Assembly (NCBI GenBank): GCA_947379895.1 | Contig: CANCPA010000028.1 | Span: 1 to 35,045, forward strand | From: Chitinophagaceae bacterium | GTDB lineage: Bacteria > Bacteroidota > Bacteroidia > Chitinophagales > Chitinophagaceae | DNA length: 35,045 bases | Direction: 5' to 3' | Shown: piece by piece, positions 18,856 to 26,799 of the stretch | How positions within the stretch are numbered: position 1 is the stretch's first letter | How the letters are laid out: each line of letters starts with the position of its first letter | The notes under the pieces: model-generated | Told to the model about the DNA's origin: nothing | Seen by the model: the letters and a program-made list of their open reading frames with translations, nothing else | The model's database searches: none | Made by a program: the position numbers and the translations under genes

Positions 18856-19497
18856 ATGATTGACATAGTTAATGTTTTAGCTGAGGAATATGCGGATTTT
18901 TTCACTTCGGATGAGGATGAACTATTATTAAGAATTTCTAAAGAAACTTATCGCAAACATCCAAAAGCTCACATGATGAGTAGTAAGGTACAAGGTCATT
19001 TTTTGTCCTTTATCAGCCTTTTAAAAAAGCCAATGAATGTGTTGGAAATTGGAACATTTACAGGATATAGCGCATTGTGTTTGGTAAAAGGCATGAAACA
19101 AAATGGTGAATTACATACAATTGAGCTAAGAGATATTGATGCACAAACAGCAAATGGATATTTTGAGCTTTCGAAGTTTAAGAATCAGATACATTTGCAC
19201 CTCGGTGATGCTCTTGAAATTATTCCACAGATTGAAAAAATGTGGGATTTAGTTTTTATTGATGCCGACAAAACAGGTTATATTGATTATTATGAAATGA
19301 TTGTACCTCGTTTAGCAGATGATGGTTTCATAGTTGTTGATAATGTTCTTTTTCATGGTCAGGTTCTCGAAAAACCTTTAAAAGGTAAAAACGCAAAGGC
19401 TGTTCATGAATTTAATCGACATGTAGCCAATGATTTTAGAACACAACAGGTAATGTTGCCTTTTAGAGATGGGTTGTTTTTAATTAAAAAGATTTAA
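18856..19497 (+). CDS. SAM-dependent O-methyltransferase (Methyltransf_3 family)
   Basis: This 213-aa class I methyltransferase resembles catechol/caffeoyl-CoA O-methyltransferases. Visible elements: KVQGHFLSFI before the SAM site, motif I VLEIGTFTGYSALCLVKGM, an acidic loop with HTIELRD, GDALEIIP, the metal-binding FIDADKTGYIDYYE, and VVDNVLFHGQV. Such enzymes transfer a methyl group to a hydroxyl on small aromatic or related substrates with a divalent metal. The substrate here is unknown. Its TAA stop is followed with no gap by the ATG of the glucosaminidase gene, so the two are almost certainly translated from one message. Confidence 0.93.
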   Translation: MIDIVNVLAEEYADFFTSDEDELLLRISKETYRKHPKAHMMSSKVQGHFLSFISLLKKPMNVLEIGTFTGYSALCLVKGMKQNGELHTIELRDIDAQTANGYFELSKFKNQIHLHLGDALEIIPQIEKMWDLVFIDADKTGYIDYYEMIVPRLADDGFIVVDNVLFHGQVLEKPLKGKNAKAVHEFNRHVANDFRTQQVMLPFRDGLFLIKKI

Positions 19498-20655
19498 ATG
19501 AAAGGTAATTTAATTTTATTCTTTATACTCTGTTCAATTGTAGTTAAAGCTCAGGATAAAGCTTTAGCCTATATTGCAACTTATAAAGACATTGCAATTT
19601 CCGAAATGCAACGTACAGGTGTACCTGCTGCGATTACCCTTGCACAAGGATTAGTAGAAAGCGGATGTGGCGAAGGTGATTTGTGCAAAAGAAGTAATAA
19701 TCATTTTGGTATTAAATGTAAAAATGATTGGGTAGGAGAGAGGGTGTATCATGATGATGATACAAAAAGCGAATGTTTTAGAAGTTATTCAAATGGGATG
19801 GATAGCTATAAAGATCATTCGGACTTTCTAAAAAACAGACCTCCATATTCCTCCTTATTTAAACTTGATCCTGTTGATTATGAATCCTGGGCAAAAGGAT
19901 TAAAAAAGGCTGGATATGCAACCGAAAAGGATTATCCTCAAAAGTTAATCAAAGTAATTAATGATTATAACCTTAATCAGTTTAGTTTAATTGCATTACA
20001 TCGTACCATAGATGATAGTAAAAATGTTATTGCATCAATTGATTCAAAAAACATACAAAGTCGAGGTATTAATTTAAGGGATTCTATTACTTCTGACTCA
20101 TCAATAACGCACTCAGATATTAAGGATACAATTTTAGGAGAATTAATCATTCCTGTATCTAAAAGCAAAGAAACAAAACAAATTGTTTTTACACCTTCAG
20201 AAGTCAAAGAAGACTCTGTTACTTTTATTAATACAAATTATAAGGATACAATCTCTAATGAATCTTCATTAGTTCATTATCCTTCAGGTGTTTTTGTAAT
20301 TAATCATTCTAAAGTAACTTTTGTAAAAGAGGGTACAAGTTTACTAGCGATTGCGAATCAATATAATATAGCTTTAGCCAAGTTATTGGAATATAATGAT
20401 TTAGTTGATGATGATGTAACAACTATTTCACAACTAATATATCTTGAGCCAAAGCAAATTAAAGGCTTAAATGAAACACATGTAGTAGGAAAAAATGAGA
20501 CTTTAACTATGATAAGTCAAGTTGAGGGAGTAAGACTTGAAAGAATCCTTGTGTACAATAAACTTAAAAAGAATAGCATTTTAAAGACAGGTGATAAAAT
20601 ATTACTTCATCCTCCTGTAATTATGCGTTCTGTAGTTACTAAAAAGCCCGTTTGA
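19498..20655 (+). CDS. Exported glucosaminidase-domain peptidoglycan hydrolase with LysM repeats
   Basis: This 385-aa protein has a signal peptide (1-18, FFILCSIVVKA then QD). A glucosaminidase/lysozyme-like domain follows (about 22-160) with probable catalytic E54 in AQGLVESGCGEG, then NNHFGIKC, FRSYSNGMDSYKDHSDFL and the closing WAKGLKKAGYATEKDY block. A 110-residue Ser/Thr/Asp-rich linker leads to two C-terminal LysM-type repeats (about 275-325 and 330-380: FVKEGTSLLAIANQYNI, VVGKNETLTMISQVEGV) that bind peptidoglycan. It probably cleaves or remodels the cell wall in the periplasm. Its ATG abuts the stop of the upstream methyltransferase. hpt follows after 44 bp and may share the transcript. 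Confidence 0.92.
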   Translation: MKGNLILFFILCSIVVKAQDKALAYIATYKDIAISEMQRTGVPAAITLAQGLVESGCGEGDLCKRSNNHFGIKCKNDWVGERVYHDDDTKSECFRSYSNGMDSYKDHSDFLKNRPPYSSLFKLDPVDYESWAKGLKKAGYATEKDYPQKLIKVINDYNLNQFSLIALHRTIDDSKNVIASIDSKNIQSRGINLRDSITSDSSITHSDIKDTILGELIIPVSKSKETKQIVFTPSEVKEDSVTFINTNYKDTISNESSLVHYPSGVFVINHSKVTFVKEGTSLLAIANQYNIALAKLLEYNDLVDDDVTTISQLIYLEPKQIKGLNETHVVGKNETLTMISQVEGVRLERILVYNKLKKNSILKTGDKILLHPPVIMRSVVTKKPV

Positions 20656-20699
20656 GTTAAATTTTAATCAATCAATTATTAATCTAAATTATTAAAAAC

Positions 20700-21236
20700 A
20701 TGAGTGCCATTAAATTAAAAGACAAGCAATTTGTTCCTTTCATTGCAGAATCTACCATTATTCACAAAATTCAGGAGCTTGGAGCTGTCCTCAATAAGGA
20801 TTATGATGGCAAATGTCCATTGTTTATCGCCATATTAAATGGAGCATTTATGTTTTCGTCCGACTTATTTAAGGAATTGAATATTGAAGCCGAAATATGT
20901 TTCATAAAATTAGCTTCTTATAAGGGAACGCAATCCACAGGTCATGTAATTACAGCAATTGGTTTGGATATTGATGTAACAGGAAGGCATGTGATTGTGT
21001 TAGAGGATATTGTAGATACAGGTAAAACACTTCACTCTTTTTTGCCACAATTACATAATCAACAACCTGCTTCTCTTAAAATTGCCACGCTTTTGAATAA
21101 GCCTGACGCAAGAACACATCCTGTTCAAATTGATTATTCTTGTATTACCATCCCTAATAAATTTGTACTTGGTTATGGACTTGATTATGACGGACTTGGA
21201 CGTAATATTAGAGAAATTTATCAATTAAGTGAATAG
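20700..21236 (+). CDS. hpt: Hypoxanthine phosphoribosyltransferase
   Basis: This enzyme converts hypoxanthine (and usually guanine) plus PRPP to IMP/GMP in purine salvage. The 178 residues show the type I phosphoribosyltransferase fold: the PRPP loop VIVLEDIVDTGKTL (about 99-112), an early PLFIAILNGAFMFSSDLF segment, the flexible-loop block FIKLASYKGTQSTG, and the purine-recognition end FVLGYGLDYDGLGRNIREIYQL. Length and end block fit bacterial Hpt. A long AT-rich perfect inverted repeat lies just downstream, between it and the converging queD. Confidence 0.95.
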   Translation: MSAIKLKDKQFVPFIAESTIIHKIQELGAVLNKDYDGKCPLFIAILNGAFMFSSDLFKELNIEAEICFIKLASYKGTQSTGHVITAIGLDIDVTGRHVIVLEDIVDTGKTLHSFLPQLHNQQPASLKIATLLNKPDARTHPVQIDYSCITIPNKFVLGYGLDYDGLGRNIREIYQLSE

Positions 21237-21242
21237 GAATTG

Positions 21243-21325
21243 GTTTTAAATTTTAAGTTTTAAATTCTTGGTTCTGTAAAGTAAAGTATATTACCAAATC
21301 AAATTTAAAACTTAAAATTTAAAAC
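21243..21325. terminator. Perfect 24-bp inverted repeat, probable bidirectional terminator
   Basis: The arm at 21243-21266 is the exact reverse complement of 21302-21325, with a 35-base spacer. The arms contain only A/T apart from one internal G (C) and the outermost G (C). The element fills the gap between the converging hpt and queD, and its right arm ends on the last base of the queD stop codon. Position argues for a two-way terminator, but the AT-only stem and long loop are atypical, so a mobile short repeat is also possible. Confidence 0.6.
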
Positions 21326-21759
21326 TAATTGTTGTTGACATTTATTTGGGTATATGCATAAGCTGTTTCGGTTTCATAAATTTTTATGCCAACCCATTTA
21401 ATATTATTCTTGATTAAAAAAGTAGTATTTTCATTAATGATAATATTTGCAAAATAATTGCACAAGTTTTCTGCGGTCGAATCAAATGGTAACAGATAAT
21501 ATTTCCAGTTTTTACTATCAAATACTTCTTTCAACTCTGTATCTTTTTCCGAAATTATAGTAGTGTGATCAATTCTTTCAATATGAGGTTTAACAAGTGC
21601 TTTTAAGTCATTAAAGTCAATTACAATTCCATTTTCATTTAATTCTCCTTCAAATTCAACAATCATTTTATACGAATGACCATGCAAATGCTTGCATTTT
21701 CCACCATGCCAAGGTATTCTGTGTGCTGCTTCCCATTTAAAGTGCTTTGCTACTATCAT
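21325..21759 (-). CDS. queD: 6-carboxy-5,6,7,8-tetrahydropterin synthase (QueD/PTPS family)
   Basis: QueD converts dihydroneopterin triphosphate to 6-carboxytetrahydropterin in queuosine/7-deazaguanine synthesis. The 144 residues show the zinc ligands in AAHRI (N-terminal His) and HLHGHSY (two His), the cysteine in GKCKHLHGH at the catalytic position, VIDFNDLKALVKPHIERIDHT, the FDSTAENLCNYF block and the KIYETETAYAY pterin-anchoring Glu. A PTPS enzyme of the biopterin type cannot be fully excluded, but the motif set favours QueD. No other queuosine gene is in the window. Confidence 0.9.
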   Translation of the reverse strand: MIVAKHFKWEAAHRIPWHGGKCKHLHGHSYKMIVEFEGELNENGIVIDFNDLKALVKPHIERIDHTTIISEKDTELKEVFDSKNWKYYLLPFDSTAENLCNYFANIIINENTTFLIKNNIKWVGIKIYETETAYAYTQINVNNN

Positions 21760-21907
21760 CTCTTTTTTTCCTATTACATTTTATATAACAAAATTGTAAA
21801 CTGATTAAGTCAGTTCGCTTCAAATGTAATCGTAAGAAACATATAATTGAAATTATAAAGAAAAATAGTTCCTTAACTTACTTAATTACTGACATAATTT
21901 GACCTAA

Positions 21908-21932
21908 TAAAAAAGACAGAATAAATCTGTCT
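21908..21932 (-). terminator. Rho-independent-type terminator for the 320-aa gene
   Basis: Read on the minus strand: stem AGACAGA, loop TTTAT, stem TCTGTCT, then TTTTTATT. The 7-bp stem (arms 21926-21932 and 21914-21920) with a T-tract lies 65-90 bp beyond the stop of the gene at 21999-22961. Confidence 0.65.
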
Positions 21933-21957
21933 CTTAATAAAAGTAATCATTTAAATT

Positions 21958-21987
21958 CTATTGTTTTTAATTTTAAAAAAACAATAG
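21958..21987. terminator. Second hairpin beyond the 320-aa gene
   Basis: CTATTGTTTTT (21958-21968) and AAAAACAATAG (21977-21987) form a perfect 11-bp stem with an 8-base loop, starting 12 bp past the stop of the 320-aa gene. On the minus strand the 3' half of the stem supplies its own T-run. It may act in tandem with the hairpin at 21908-21932. Confidence 0.5.
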
Positions 21988-21998
21988 TCATCCAAGTA

Positions 21999-22961
21999 TT
22001 AACCAATCTTAATAAAAAAAGTAGCATCGTCTTCATTTATGTTTTTAAGATTCAATACATAAATTCCTCCTGCAGCATCAAAACCAAGATCAGAAGCAGT
22101 TATTTTGGTGAAAACGTTTGGATTAGCGATGATGATTTTAGATTTAGATGCGGGCGACCCTTTTTTCGTTAAGCTAAAATAGGCTTCAATACTTGTCCCT
22201 GTCTTTACCTTGATTCTAATTTTTGTAGTTGACAAGTACTCAGTTGGTTTTGGTGTAGAAAATGAATTTGCTTTTACTTTACCTTTTCTATCCACAGTCT
22301 TTGGCTTAGTGTCATAAACTGAATATTCCCCTTTTTTTACCTTGTCTGTGTCTTGATAGCATACAACTGCAATCTTACACATGCTACTAGTTTCATCATA
22401 AAGTGCATTTCCTGCAATTCTTCTTTGAACGGTTACTCCCAATGAATTTCCTTCTAAAACAGGTGTCGCTTGTATGCAAACACCTAGTTCGTTACGTTGA
22501 GAAGTAATATCTGTCAACATTTTCGGCGTCATCCCATTTGAGGTCATGGCAATTTTGAATGATGTAGCCTTCTCGATTACATTTTCACTAAACTTAAACA
22601 TTTCTTCCGCCGTCATTTGACTTAGCCGCTTAATATTAAAACTCTTGTATTCAGATGATTTCTTTTTATAAGTCACATCTGCAATACCTAATACTTTTCT
22701 AACTGAAATTTTTAACTCGGCGCATTTAGAATTTCTTGTTTTATAGGCAATTGATTTTTCATAAATTTCGGAAACACTCGCAGGAATTGCAATAAAGTTG
22801 TTCCTAAGTATTACATAATCATCTAATCTTTTTGCTGTGATGCCTCTACTAAGTAAATCTGGCAGGTCTCGTCTAAGAAGGGCTTCCTTCTCGAGACTTG
22901 AGGAGACTAGATAAGTGTGACTACAATGAAAGTGTGCGGGTTCTATTTCTTCAGCTGTCAT
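21999..22961 (-). CDS. Hypothetical protein, 320 aa, helical N-part and beta-rich C-part
   Basis: I do not recognise a named family. There is no signal peptide or membrane helix. The start MTAEEIEPAHFHCSHTYLV gives a Cys/His-containing N-terminus. Residues about 25-140 look helical (DLPDLLSRGITAKRLDDY, MTAEEMFKFSENVIEKATSFKIAM). The C-terminal 150 residues look beta-rich, with Lys/Thr-rich strands (STTKIRIKVKTGTSIEAYFSLTKKG, then GIYVLNLKNINEDDATFFIKIG) that resemble an Ig- or fibronectin-like fold. The phrase MTAEE occurs twice, at residue 1 and near 118. The gene is followed by two terminator-like hairpins and preceded by a long poorly coding stretch, so it is a single-gene unit. It could be accessory rather than core. 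Confidence 0.7.
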   Translation of the reverse strand: MTAEEIEPAHFHCSHTYLVSSSLEKEALLRRDLPDLLSRGITAKRLDDYVILRNNFIAIPASVSEIYEKSIAYKTRNSKCAELKISVRKVLGIADVTYKKKSSEYKSFNIKRLSQMTAEEMFKFSENVIEKATSFKIAMTSNGMTPKMLTDITSQRNELGVCIQATPVLEGNSLGVTVQRRIAGNALYDETSSMCKIAVVCYQDTDKVKKGEYSVYDTKPKTVDRKGKVKANSFSTPKPTEYLSTTKIRIKVKTGTSIEAYFSLTKKGSPASKSKIIIANPNVFTKITASDLGFDAAGGIYVLNLKNINEDDATFFIKIG

Positions 22962-23497
22962 AATTAAATATTTAATTTATCAGTACGAATTATTTCATGC
23001 AACATTAAACATTATAAATGGATAAACAATACATTATTGCATTTAATTTTTTTAATTTTATTTAAAAAATATTTTACAAAAATTATTGAATATCAATAAA
23101 TAATATGAATGTTTCAACATTGACTATTTAATCAGGTACTTTGCAATAGATTTTCCTTGAGAAGGACGGTATATTACGTCTATAGTTGTTTTAATGGCGA
23201 GGTTAGAAGTTCATAATGCCCTAATTTACCAGAGTATTAAATAAATACTCTTTCGCGATCAGTTAATAAGTGTTCGCAGTCTAAATTTACACTTTCATTA
23301 CTTGTTTATACCTATGCGGTATCCTTTAATACACATACTCGTTTAAATATTAGTCATTCGTAGGCAGTTTATAGGCTTACTCTCTCCGATAATCACTTTT
23401 CGTAAGCAAAATGTTAAGTAAAATTTGAATGCTCTTGCTTAAAATTAGGTTGAGATAAACTGAATTTGTTCTAAAATGTAATAAGGAGGTTTAAAGA
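22962..23497. other. Non-coding stretch with a small hairpin
   Basis: No convincing gene is seen in this 536-bp stretch. The first 150 bases are extremely AT-rich. From about 23140 the composition becomes more balanced, and short hairpins appear. The clearest is AGAGTATT (23231-23238), loop AAATA, AATACTCT (23244-23251), followed by TTCGCG. TAAGCAA (from about 23404) and TTGCTTA (about 23433) are also complementary. The more balanced part could be an untranslated leader or RNA gene, or decayed coding sequence. I could not match it to tmRNA, RNase P or SRP RNA landmarks. Confidence 0.4.
23483..23490 (+). promoter_or_regulatory. Perfect Shine-Dalgarno sequence AAGGAGGT
   Basis: AAGGAGGT lies 7 bases before the ATG at 23498. 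This is an ideal anti-16S match and spacing, yet the genes around it have no such site, as is usual for Bacteroidota. It is the main argument that the 91-aa reading frame might be translated. Confidence 0.4.
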
Positions 23498-23773
23498 ATG
23501 CCTGAAATGCAGGAGAGATTGGGATATTTTTTATTGAGAAGGGGTTATATATCTATGAAGGGACTATTTATTCTATTACAACATGCTAATTTTGGGACAT
23601 TGTTTTTGAATGCAACAACTGGATTTTGTAATTTAAAGTGTAGTAAGTTCCCGATTTTCAAATTGTTGAAAAAAAATGATAACAGGAATGTGGATGACCT
23701 TGTTCAAAAAGTCAAAGGTTGTTTGTTTGCTGTAAAATCTAGGTTGAAAAAATTATCGATGTATCTAAAATGA
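23498..23773 (+). CDS. Possible small protein, 91 aa, unknown
   Basis: The frame begins at an ATG with a perfectly spaced, strong ribosome-binding site. The predicted product is basic (many Lys/Arg, for example KSRLKKLSMYLK at the end), with hydrophobic stretches (MKGLFILLQHANFGTLFL) and three cysteines (FCNLKC and a later GCLF). I recognise no family. Composition is close to that of random AT-rich sequence, and the surroundings look non-coding, so it may be spurious. Confidence 0.3.
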   Translation: MPEMQERLGYFLLRRGYISMKGLFILLQHANFGTLFLNATTGFCNLKCSKFPIFKLLKKNDNRNVDDLVQKVKGCLFAVKSRLKKLSMYLK

Positions 23774-23867
23774 CCTATCTTGATAACACATACGTTTTAT
23801 TTCAAAAAGCTTGTTTTAAGTCGCACTGCTAATATCTTAAACCTAAAGCAATTTCGCTACCCACAAC

Positions 23868-23876
23868 TGTGGATAA
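23868..23876 (-). promoter_or_regulatory. Single consensus DnaA box upstream of gyrA
   Basis: The minus strand reads TTATCCACA, the E. coli consensus 9-mer. It lies inside a small palindrome (CCACA-AC-TGTGG, 23861-23872) about 170 bp before gyrA. No further boxes were seen nearby, so it is not evidence for an origin. It could be a DnaA-responsive site for gyrA or chance. Confidence 0.3.
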
Positions 23877-24045
23877 ATGGGCGTAAAAAAGCAATTAAAA
23901 TATGTTTTTTTACGAATATTAAAAACTATCTTCGCCCACTTACAAATAGGTATCCTTATTTGAAATGATTTTTATATTTATATTCATTAAATAGAATAGT
24001 CATTATTAAGGATTTAGATAACTAAAAATTTCGTGAATCGCTGCA

Positions 24046-26784
24046 ATGGAAGAAACACCGCAACAAAATTTGCCTGAGCAAACTACTGATAACGACCGTA
24101 TCATACTAGTGAATATTGAAGAGCAGATGAAGACTGCTTACATAGATTATTCTATGTCGGTTATAGTAGGTCGTGCTTTACCCGATGCAAGGGATGGCTT
24201 TAAGCCCGTTCATAGACGCGTACTTTTTGGTATGTATGAATTGGGAAACAATAGTAATAAACCATATAAGAAATCTGCCCGTATAGTAGGGGAGGTGATG
24301 GGTAAATATCACCCTCATGGTGATGCCTCTATATATGATACCCTTGTTCGTATGGCGCAGCCTTGGACTATGCGCTACAAAATGGTAGATAGTCAAGGAA
24401 ACTTTGGTAATCAGGATGGAGATCCGCCGGCAGCTATGCGTTATACTGAGGTGAGACTCGAGCGTTTTGCTGAGGCAATGTTGGAAGATTTGGAAAAAGA
24501 AACAGTAGATCATCAATTAAATTTTGATGATAGTTTGCAAGAGCCTACTGTTTTGCCTACTCGTATTCCTCAATTATTAGTGAATGGTTCATCGGGAATT
24601 GCCGTAGGTATGGCTACTAATATGATGCCTCATAACTTGAGTGAAGTCGTAGATGGTTGCGTTGCCTATGTTGACAATCCCGAAATAACTTGTGAAGAGC
24701 TCATTGAGTTTATTAAGGCACCCGATTTTCCTACAGGTGGAGTTATCTATGGTATGGAAGATGTAAAAAACGCCTTTCTAACAGGTCGTGGTAGGGTAGT
24801 GGTTCGTGGTAAATGTCATGTAGATACGAAGGCAAGTGGAAGGGAACAAGTAGTAATTACCGAAGTTCCTTATCAGGTTGGGTTAGATGCCTTGACTAAC
24901 AAGATTGGTCAATTGGTAAATGACAAAACAATTGATGGTATTGCTCACGTAAACAATGAAAGTAATCAGAGAGAAGGAAATAGAATCGTAATTGACTTAA
25001 AAAGAGATGCTGTTGCACAAGTGATTATCAATCAGTTGTACAAGTTTACTGAACTACAATCTAGCTACGGAATTAATAATGTTGCTATCAGTAAGGGGCG
25101 TCCTAAAACAATGAACTTAAGAGACTTAGTAGTAGAGTTTATTGAGTTTAGGATGGAAGTCATCATCAGAAGAGCGAAATTCGAATTACGCAAAGCAGAA
25201 GAAAGAGCGCATATATTAGAAGGGTATTTGAAAGCTTTAGACCATTTAGATGAAGTAATCAAATTGATTCGTGGAAGTAGAACTCCTGATGATGCGAAGG
25301 TATTATTGATAGCAAAGAGTAAAGAAGAAAATTGGTATATCAATCAATCTGTATTCGAAGAATTAACTGATGAATTGTATCGTCAGGAACAAGGTTTTTC
25401 AGAAATACAAGCGAAAGCAATCCTTGAATTACGTTTGCAACGTTTGACTGGCATGGAAAGAGATAAGATTGTTGATGAATTCAACATTTTATTGAAGACA
25501 ATTAAGGGCCTAAAAGAATTGTTAGCAAGTGAAAAATTGAGATATGACTTAATCAAAACTGAATTATTGGAAATTAAAGCCAAATTCGGTGATGCTAGAA
25601 AGAGTGAAATTCAATTCCTATCAAGTGAAATGAGGATGGAAGATTTCATTAAGGATGAAGATGTGGTAATCACAATCTCTCATTTAGGTTATATAAAAAG
25701 AACGACTGCGGCCGATTATCGTCAACAAAAAAGAGGTGGACGTGGCGCACTTGGAACAAAAACTCGTAATGAAGATTATGTAGAACATCTATTTGTGGCA
25801 TCAACGCACCACACAATGTGTTTCTTTACTGAAAAAGGAAGATGTTTTTGGTTGAAAGTTTATGAAATTCCTGAAGGAGAGAAGAATTCAATGGGAAGAG
25901 CCTTGCAAAATTTGATGCAAATACCACAAGATGATAAGGTAAAAGCAATCATTGATGTACGGAAATTGGATGATAAGGAGTTTGTAAATAGTCATTATAT
26001 TGTATTGTGTACCAAGAAAGGTACTATCAAGAAAACACATCTATTCGACTTTAGCCGTCCGAGAGCAACTGGTGTAAATGCAATCACAATTAATGAAGGC
26101 GATGAATTGCTAGAAGCAAAACTTACCGATGGCAATAACGAGATTATGATGGCCTTGAAGAGTGGTAGGGCAATTCGTTTCCCTGAAGCAAAGGTTCGTC
26201 CTACAGGTCGTGGCGCAATTGGTGTAAGTGGTATTGAAGTGGATGAAACTAAGGATGAAGTAGTAGGTATGATTTGTGTTCATGCTGAAGACAAGACGAG
26301 AAATGTATTGGTTGTATCAGAAAACGGTTATGGCAAAAGAACAGCTGTAGACGAATATCGTATTACAAATAGGGGAGGTAAGGGTGTTAAAACTATTAAC
26401 ATTACCGAGAAAACCGGTAGCCTAGTTGGAATTATGGATGTTAGTGAAACGGAAGATCTGATTATTACCTGTAAATCGGGAGTAACGTTAAGAACTTCTT
26501 TGGCATTGATTAAGGAATCAGGAAGGGCTACACAAGGTGTGAAATTGATTCGTATTGATAGTAAGGATTCGATTGCTGCAATTTCTAAAATTGAAGAACA
26601 AGAAGAAGTGATACCTGAAGGTGATGTACATACAGAAGGGATCATAAGAGCTGAACTTCCTGAAGGAGAAGAAGTGATTGCGGAAGAAACTGAAGTTGAT
26701 TTGGTTAATACTGAAAATTTAGATTCGGACGACGATGCACTAGAAGATGATACAGATATTACGGAAGAAGAAACAGATAACTAA
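24046..26784 (+). CDS. gyrA: DNA gyrase subunit A
   Basis: GyrA is the breakage-reunion subunit of gyrase, which introduces negative supercoils in an A2B2 complex with GyrB. The 912 residues show the N-terminal DARDGFKPVHRRVLFGM block, the quinolone-determining region GKYHPHGDASIYDTLVRMAQPW, catalytic tyrosine Y133 in AAMRYTEVRL, and a C-terminal beta-pinwheel with the GyrA box QKRGGRG (about residue 565). That box separates it from topoisomerase IV ParC. A Glu/Asp-rich tail closes the protein (EEEVIPEG to DDTDITEEETDN). At the position of E. coli Ser83 the protein has Ala94, while Asp87 is kept as D98. A small exported protein gene follows after 15 bp and ends at a strong terminator, so the two form one unit. 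Confidence 0.98.
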   Translation: MEETPQQNLPEQTTDNDRIILVNIEEQMKTAYIDYSMSVIVGRALPDARDGFKPVHRRVLFGMYELGNNSNKPYKKSARIVGEVMGKYHPHGDASIYDTLVRMAQPWTMRYKMVDSQGNFGNQDGDPPAAMRYTEVRLERFAEAMLEDLEKETVDHQLNFDDSLQEPTVLPTRIPQLLVNGSSGIAVGMATNMMPHNLSEVVDGCVAYVDNPEITCEELIEFIKAPDFPTGGVIYGMEDVKNAFLTGRGRVVVRGKCHVDTKASGREQVVITEVPYQVGLDALTNKIGQLVNDKTIDGIAHVNNESNQREGNRIVIDLKRDAVAQVIINQLYKFTELQSSYGINNVAISKGRPKTMNLRDLVVEFIEFRMEVIIRRAKFELRKAEERAHILEGYLKALDHLDEVIKLIRGSRTPDDAKVLLIAKSKEENWYINQSVFEELTDELYRQEQGFSEIQAKAILELRLQRLTGMERDKIVDEFNILLKTIKGLKELLASEKLRYDLIKTELLEIKAKFGDARKSEIQFLSSEMRMEDFIKDEDVVITISHLGYIKRTTAADYRQQKRGGRGALGTKTRNEDYVEHLFVASTHHTMCFFTEKGRCFWLKVYEIPEGEKNSMGRALQNLMQIPQDDKVKAIIDVRKLDDKEFVNSHYIVLCTKKGTIKKTHLFDFSRPRATGVNAITINEGDELLEAKLTDGNNEIMMALKSGRAIRFPEAKVRPTGRGAIGVSGIEVDETKDEVVGMICVHAEDKTRNVLVVSENGYGKRTAVDEYRITNRGGKGVKTINITEKTGSLVGIMDVSETEDLIITCKSGVTLRTSLALIKESGRATQGVKLIRIDSKDSIAAISKIEEQEEVIPEGDVHTEGIIRAELPEGEEVIAEETEVDLVNTENLDSDDDALEDDTDITEEETDN

Positions 26785-26799
26785 TAAAAAAACTCTTTT

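Noticed and set aside
22962-23497. tmRNA, RNase P RNA or SRP RNA upstream of gyrA
   Set aside because: The landmark sequences I know for these RNAs are absent.
23861-23876. Replication origin next to gyrA
   Set aside because: Only one DnaA box is visible, and there is no dnaA, dnaN or AT-rich unwinding array with further boxes.
23780-23968. 62-codon frame just before gyrA
   Set aside because: Composition is that of random AT-rich sequence, and no ribosome site is present.
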